Of a DNA stretch of 8,967 nt, positions 5,001 through 8,967 are shown one piece after another; positions within the stretch are counted from its first letter, which is position 1, and each line of letters opens with the position of its first letter. A model generated the notes under the pieces. The model made no database searches. It was not told the origin of the DNA and saw nothing but the letters and a program-made list of their open reading frames with translations. The DNA comes from an uncultured Collinsella sp. (GTDB taxonomy: Bacteria; Actinomycetota; Coriobacteriia; Coriobacteriales; Coriobacteriaceae). The position numbers and the translations under genes were made by a program. The stretch lies in NCBI GenBank assembly GCA_937950415.1, contig CALFDL010000223.1, positions 1 through 8,967 of the forward strand. The letters run 5' to 3'.

Positions 5001-5990
5001 TTAGCGCTGCGGCTCTGCAGCCCGTACCTGCTCGATGACCTTTTCCATGGTGGCATCGATGCGGTCTTTCTTGAGCTCGCATTCCCAGACGGTGATGGGC
5101 GTCCAGCCCATTTGGGTAAGTGCGTTGATGGCAGCGCGGTCGCGCTCGACGTTGCGACGGAACTTTGCCTCCCAAAACTCAACGTTGCGCTTGGGCTGGC
5201 TAGGGTTGCACTTGGGGCAGCGATGCCAAAAACAACCGTTGACGAAGATGGCGATCTTGCGGCCGGGGAAGGCGATGTCGGGCTTGCCGGGAACCTTCCA
5301 TTCCAAGCGATAGCCCGTAAGGCCCGCGGCGCGCAGGCGCTGGCGTACGAGCAGCTCGGGCTTGGTGTTGGCGCGCTTGTTACCCTTCATGGACTTTTTT
5401 ATAGCGGCGCGACGGCGCACGAGTTCACGTTCGTCGGCGGAAAGGTCCGAGGTATCGATGCCGTCCAGCAGGCCGGGCTTGGGGCGCTTTTTGCTGCGGC
5501 GCTTAGGCGCGCGCTTGGGTTTGGTGGCGGGGTGTTCGGTTGTGGCGGCCTTGGTATCTTTGGCAGTGCTGTTGGCCTCGAGCCGGTCTTCCTTCAGCTC
5601 AATCAGGGCATCAATGAGCCCCTTGTCGGCGGGCATCCATTCCACCGTGGCAAGTGAGGTGCGTGGAATCCAGCGGATATCGAGTTGGCGGTCGTGCTTC
5701 TGAGGCTCATCGGATTCATCGGCCAGCGAGCAGTAGTAGCACTCCATGGAGAGATGAAAATCGGGGTAGTCGTACTCAACGGTATAGAAATCGCGCAGGT
5801 TGGTGACTTTTACCTGCAGCTCTTCCATGAGCTCGCGGCGTACGGCGTCCTCGGACGACTCGCCGCGCATAAGCTTACCACCCGGGAACTCCCAAAGTCC
5901 TTGCATGTCGCCGTAGCCGCGCTGCACGGCAAGCAGCTCGTCAGATCCATCCTTGCGAATGATCCCGGCGGCAACATGAACAGTCTTCAA
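5001..5990 (-). CDS. Nudix (MutT-like) hydrolase fused to a Vsr-type DNA mismatch endonuclease
   Basis: One unbroken frame of 329 aa with two repair domains. Residues 1-135 are a Nudix hydrolase of the 8-oxo-dGTP/CTP pyrophosphohydrolase kind: LWEFPGGKL, then the Nudix box G38-x5-E44-x7-R52-E53-L-M-E56-E57, with Gln59 where Gly is usual. Residues 136-185 are a Lys/Arg/Pro-rich linker. Residues about 195-329 are a very-short-patch repair endonuclease domain: NTKPELLVRQRL, GKPDIAF (Asp238, equivalent to the metal-binding Asp51 of E. coli Vsr), FVNGCFWHRCPKC (His256), EFWEAKFRRNVERDR (Asp284) and VWECEL. Vsr nicks at T:G mismatches left by 5-methylcytosine deamination. The Nudix part cleans oxidised nucleotides from the pool. 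No ATG fits; TTG 5990 has GAGAGGA 6 nt upstream and begins just before the first Nudix strand. The frame stays open upstream only as antisense of the ABC gene. No cytosine methyltransferase is in the window. Confidence 0.85.
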   Translation of the reverse strand: MKTVHVAAGIIRKDGSDELLAVQRGYGDMQGLWEFPGGKLMRGESSEDAVRRELMEELQVKVTNLRDFYTVEYDYPDFHLSMECYYCSLADESDEPQKHDRQLDIRWIPRTSLATVEWMPADKGLIDALIELKEDRLEANSTAKDTKAATTEHPATKPKRAPKRRSKKRPKPGLLDGIDTSDLSADERELVRRRAAIKKSMKGNKRANTKPELLVRQRLRAAGLTGYRLEWKVPGKPDIAFPGRKIAIFVNGCFWHRCPKCNPSQPKRNVEFWEAKFRRNVERDRAAINALTQMGWTPITVWECELKKDRIDATMEKVIEQVRAAEPQR

Positions 5991-6037
5991 CAGGAGTCCT
6001 CTCTCAACATCAACACGTGGCAGGGTGGCTATCCGTA

Positions 6038-6055
6038 CCTTACACAACGGTAAGG
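6038..6055. repeat. Short inverted repeat CCTTAC-n6-GTAAGG in the divergent spacer
   Basis: Perfect 6-bp arms at 6038-6043 and 6050-6055 lie between the Nudix-Vsr start and the transporter operon. It could be an operator for either direction. No T-run follows. Confidence 0.3.
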
Positions 6056-6077
6056 CAAGCGTAAGCCATATCGATGG

Positions 6078-6128
6078 TAGCCGACTCGTCTTCTTGCGAC
6101 TATAGATGCCGTAGACTAATCGCAAGAA
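6078..6128 (+). promoter_or_regulatory. Candidate promoter and palindromic operator of the ABC transporter operon
   Basis: A -10 box TATAGA (6101-6106) with a weak -35 TAGCCG (6078-6083) at 17 bp would start transcription near 6113. A perfect 9-bp inverted repeat, TTCTTGCGA (6091-6099) and TCGCAAGAA (6120-6128), with a 20-bp centre, brackets the -10 box and the start point. That layout fits a regulator-binding site. On the minus strand TTGCGA and TATAGT occur in the same block with 15-bp spacing, so an overlapping divergent promoter for the Nudix-Vsr gene is possible. Confidence 0.4.
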
Positions 6129-6138
6129 AGGACTCGGT

Positions 6139-6924
6139 ATGCAAACCACGCACATGGCGACCCCGGTACTGGAGGTCGCGCATCTCGAAAAGGTATATGG
6201 AGCGCTGGGCAATGTGACCCGCGCGCTCAACGACGTCAGCTTTACCGTCAACCGCGGTGAATTCGTTGGCATCATGGGCGCCTCGGGCTCGGGCAAGTCG
6301 ACGTTGCTCAACTGCGTGTCGACCATCGATAGCGCCACGAGCGGCACCATTCGCATCAACGGCCAGGACGTTACGCGCATGAAGCAGGCCAAACTCTCGC
6401 AGTTCCGCCGCGAGGAGCTCGGCTTTATCTTCCAGGACTCCAACCTGCTCGATACGCTCACGGCGCGCGAGAACATCGCCCTGCCGCTCACCATCGCCCG
6501 CACAAACTCGGCAGAGATCTCGACCCGCGTGCAGGATGTGGCCGCGCGTTTGTCTATTAGCCAGGTGCTCGACAAGTACCCCTATCAGATGTCCGGCGGT
6601 CAGCAGCAGCGCGTTGCCGCGGCTCGCGCACTCGTCACCGACCCCACCATGATCATGGCCGATGAACCCACCGGCGCCCTTGATTCCAAGAGCGCTCGTC
6701 TGCTGCTCGAGAGCCTGGAGGCCCTCAATCGCCGCTTGCGCGCGACCGTGCTCATGGTTACGCACGACAGTTTTGCCGCCAGCTACACGAGCCGTGTGCT
6801 GTTTATTCGCGACGGCAAGATCTTCACCGAGCTGCGCCGCGGCGACACCGACCGCCGAGAGTTCTTCGACCGCATTATGGAGGTCGTTGCCATGATGGGC
6901 GGTGAGGGCTCCGATGCTCTGTAA
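6139..6924 (+). CDS. ABC transporter ATP-binding protein, BceA type
   Basis: A 261-aa cytoplasmic ATPase that powers the membrane protein encoded next. Motifs: Walker A GASGSGKST (47-55), Q-loop Gln99 in FIFQDSNLLDTLT, signature SGGQQQR (152-158), Walker B MIMADEP (171-177), D-loop GALDSKSA, and H-loop His209 in VTHD. The Q-loop context (QDSNLLDTLTARENIALPL) and short form are those of BceA/MacB-like ATPases; the partner permease makes Bce the better call. Bce systems act against peptide antibiotics such as bacitracin or lantibiotics by freeing their lipid targets. ATG 6139 has AAAGGA 6 nt upstream; an in-frame ATG at 6154 lacks such spacing. The gene overlaps the permease start by 11 bp. No adjoining kinase or response regulator is seen upstream. 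Confidence 0.92.
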   Translation: MQTTHMATPVLEVAHLEKVYGALGNVTRALNDVSFTVNRGEFVGIMGASGSGKSTLLNCVSTIDSATSGTIRINGQDVTRMKQAKLSQFRREELGFIFQDSNLLDTLTARENIALPLTIARTNSAEISTRVQDVAARLSISQVLDKYPYQMSGGQQQRVAAARALVTDPTMIMADEPTGALDSKSARLLLESLEALNRRLRATVLMVTHDSFAASYTSRVLFIRDGKIFTELRRGDTDRREFFDRIMEVVAMMGGEGSDAL

Positions 6925-8967
6925 ACTCGCTTGGGGCAACGTCCGCCGCGCCGGCCGCGACTACCTCGTCTATCTTTTGACGCTCACCCTGGGCGTCACG
7001 GTCTTCTATGCCTTTAACACCATCTCGATGCAGGTCGACATCGCCGGAATCGATGAAGAGGGCTTGGCGCAGGTTATGGGCAGCATGCTCGGCTACCTGA
7101 CGTACTTTTTGGCCGGTGTCATGGCCTTTTTGATGGTGTACGCCAATAACTTCATCATGAAACGCCGCAAGAAGGAGTTCGGCCTGTACCAGGTGCTCGG
7201 CATGGGGCGCGGGCGCGTCGCTACGATCATGGCGCTCGAGACCGTGATAGTATCGGTCGTGGCCTTTGTCGCCGGCATTGTGCTGGGTGTGGGACTCTCC
7301 CAGCTCATGACGTTCTTTACGGCCTCGCTCTTTAAGACACAGATCGCCAATTTCCACTTCTTTTTCTCGATGCATGCGTTCAATCTGACCCTTGTCTGCA
7401 TGCTCGTAATGTTTGTGCTCACGCTACTGCTGAACCTTCGCGCCGTGCGTCGTACCAAACTCATCGAGCTTATGGGTGCCGAGCGTCGCAACGAGAGCAT
7501 CAAGACACGCAACCCCTGGATCGCGATTGCCATCTTTGTCGTGGGCGCGGTGCTGGTGGGCGTGGCCTATTACCGTCTGCTACGTGATGGGTTCCCGCTA
7601 ACCGCGACGGACAGCAAGCTGCAAGAGGCCATGAACCAGTTTGGTATTACGACCGCTATGGTTACCGTGGGCACCTTTGCCCTGTTCTGGGGACTCTCGG
7701 GCATGCTCATCAAGCTGCTGCAGAGCCTGCGCGGCGTGTATTGGCGCGGCCTCAACATGTTTACCGTGCGCCAGCTTGCGGCCAAGGTCAACACGGTGTG
7801 CTTTTCGATGGGCGTCATCGCGATGATTCTGTTCCTCGCCATCACCTCGGTGACGTGCGGTATGTCGATTGCCAACGTGATGAACGAGAATCTGGAGCGC
7901 TATACGCCGGCCGATATGTCGCAGACGTATATCTATTACACGCCCGAAACGCTCGACTACTATAAGGAGTATGTCAATCCGTCTGAGGCCGATCGCATGG
8001 TGTTGGCCGATAGTACGGTCGATTTGTACTCCGCATGGCACGGCGATCGTATCGATCACGATAACGTTGCAGACGGTATTAAGGGCAAGTCGGCGGACAA
8101 CAACGACGAGACCGGCAAGAAGGTCAATATCGCCGATGTTGCCGGTGAGCATGTGCAGATCGATTCGTATCTGAGTTACCCGCTTGGCGGCTCGGGTCCC
8201 TCGGTGGTGGCAGGCGAGATGTGCAAGACCATGGGCGAAAAGCTTCCCAAGGCGCTCGAGGGAAGCAACGCCGATGCGATGGGTCTGTTTGTGACGCCGG
8301 CGAGCCAGTACAACAAGCTGCGCCAGATGATGGGCGAGGAGCCGGTGAGCATTGGCCGGGACCAGTACTTGCTTACGTGTGATATGGGCGGTGAACTGGG
8401 CGACCTGTACACCAAGTACATGGCCGGCGGTCATACCCTCACCCTGGGCGGGCATACGCTCAAGCCCGCTGGCGACAAGTCGGACGAGGATACGGCGGCC
8501 ATCGCCAACTCGGCGATGGGCAGCAATCCGGGTACCGTCGTCGTTTCCGACGAGCTGTTGTCCCAACTTAATCTGCAGCCGTATTCCAGTAATCTGCTCG
8601 TTAACTACAAACAGGGGATGGATACGACCGAGGCAGACGAGAGCATTAAATACACCTTGCTCGACAATCTGCTCGTTGACGGCAAGGAGCCGGGGTCATG
8701 GGGTGTCTTCATCACGCGTTCCGAGATGTACACGCAGGCGGCGCAGATGAACGGCATGATTAGCTATCTGGCCATCTACATTGGCTTTGTACTGGTCGTT
8801 GCGTGCGCGGCGATACTGTCGATCCAGCAGCTCTCCAACGTGGCCGACGGCAGCCGTAACTATCGTGTGCTGGCGCAGATCGGCTGTGACGACCGCCAGA
8901 TCCGCCATTCGGTGATGGCGCAGCAAGCGGTATTCTTCCTGTTCCCGCTGGCAGTGGGCCTGGCGCA
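6914..8967 (+). CDS. ABC transporter permease, BceB type (FtsX domains), 3' end outside window
   Basis: The frame is open from ATG 6914 to the window end: 684 codons and two bases. The start WGNVRRAGRDYLVYLLTLTLGVTVFYAFNTI is typical of BceB permeases. By eye, membrane segments fall near residues 16-38, 58-80, 107-130, 158-178, 202-222, 246-270 and 295-318. A large extracytoplasmic domain follows (about 319-612), then segments near 615-637 and from 665. This matches the ten-helix Bce layout with its substrate-sensing domain between helices VII and VIII; the last helix is missing. EFGLYQVLGMGRGRV is the conserved cytoplasmic coupling loop of the first FtsX unit and SRNYRVLAQIGCDDRQI is its counterpart in the second. 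Translation is probably coupled to the ATPase gene: the ATG lies inside its last codons, with GAGG 6 nt upstream. The extracytoplasmic domain, near 290 residues, looks somewhat long for the family. Confidence 0.9.
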   Translation, partial: MLCKLAWGNVRRAGRDYLVYLLTLTLGVTVFYAFNTISMQVDIAGIDEEGLAQVMGSMLGYLTYFLAGVMAFLMVYANNFIMKRRKKEFGLYQVLGMGRGRVATIMALETVIVSVVAFVAGIVLGVGLSQLMTFFTASLFKTQIANFHFFFSMHAFNLTLVCMLVMFVLTLLLNLRAVRRTKLIELMGAERRNESIKTRNPWIAIAIFVVGAVLVGVAYYRLLRDGFPLTATDSKLQEAMNQFGITTAMVTVGTFALFWGLSGMLIKLLQSLRGVYWRGLNMFTVRQLAAKVNTVCFSMGVIAMILFLAITSVTCGMSIANVMNENLERYTPADMSQTYIYYTPETLDYYKEYVNPSEADRMVLADSTVDLYSAWHGDRIDHDNVADGIKGKSADNNDETGKKVNIADVAGEHVQIDSYLSYPLGGSGPSVVAGEMCKTMGEKLPKALEGSNADAMGLFVTPASQYNKLRQMMGEEPVSIGRDQYLLTCDMGGELGDLYTKYMAGGHTLTLGGHTLKPAGDKSDEDTAAIANSAMGSNPGTVVVSDELLSQLNLQPYSSNLLVNYKQGMDTTEADESIKYTLLDNLLVDGKEPGSWGVFITRSEMYTQAAQMNGMISYLAIYIGFVLVVACAAILSIQQLSNVADGSRNYRVLAQIGCDDRQIRHSVMAQQAVFFLFPLAVGLA

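Noticed and set aside
6000..6575. N-terminal 195-codon extension of the Nudix-Vsr frame (524-aa open frame).
   Set aside because: It is antisense to the transporter ATPase, is rich in Ser/Arg as such shadows are, and precedes a complete Nudix domain with its own ribosome site.
7598..8566. 322-aa open frame on the minus strand opposite the permease (and a 279-aa frame opposite the ATPase at 6100-6939).
   Set aside because: Histidine/arginine/glycine-rich shadow translations; the + strand genes are unambiguous.

Overview
This GC-rich window (about 60% GC by eye) has dense genes, strong Shine-Dalgarno sites, GC-biased third positions and long spurious antisense frames. The gene content is an anaerobe-type flavodiiron protein, a GatY/KbaY-type aldolase and a Bce-type ABC exporter. 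Together these suggest a gut Coriobacteriia genome, most likely Collinsella or a relative. The genus is inferred from protein style and was not tested by a search. The window looks like ordinary chromosome with no phage or transposase gene, but its intergenic spaces carry unusual repeats.

Layout. (1) 1-378, +: C-terminal end of a flavodiiron protein (FprA type), followed by a hairpin terminator. (2) 379-673: convergent spacer with five copies of an 18-bp motif in both orientations, bracketed by two inverted copies of a roughly 38-bp hairpin sequence. (3) 674-1477, -: DeoR-family regulator, divergent from (4) 1812-2669, +: a 285-aa class II aldolase whose active-site numbering matches GatY/KbaY. 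The spacer between them has a good deoR promoter and a possible operator. (5) 2694-2844: a 151-bp nested palindrome in the next convergent spacer. (6) 2894-3517, -: HAD phosphatase, and 3574-4512, -: AraC-family regulator upstream of it, possibly on a leaderless mRNA. (7) 4538-4842, -: two tiny adjacent reading frames of unknown status. (8) 5001-5990, -: a fusion of a MutT-like Nudix domain to a Vsr-type mismatch endonuclease, probably starting at TTG. (9) 6139-6924 and 6914-8967 (runs off the end), +: ATPase and permease of a BceAB-type transporter, overlapping by 11 bp.

How the parts work together. The DeoR protein is the natural candidate regulator of the divergent aldolase, a lower-glycolysis or tagatose/galactitol-type step. 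The AraC regulator and HAD phosphatase are co-directional and may form a small unit. The transporter probably gives resistance to, or senses, cell-envelope-active peptides; its usual two-component partner is not visible and may lie beyond the right edge. The two items most worth following up are the Nudix-Vsr fusion, which joins nucleotide-pool cleaning and T:G mismatch repair in one chain with no cytosine methyltransferase in view, and the repeat architectures in the two convergent spacers.
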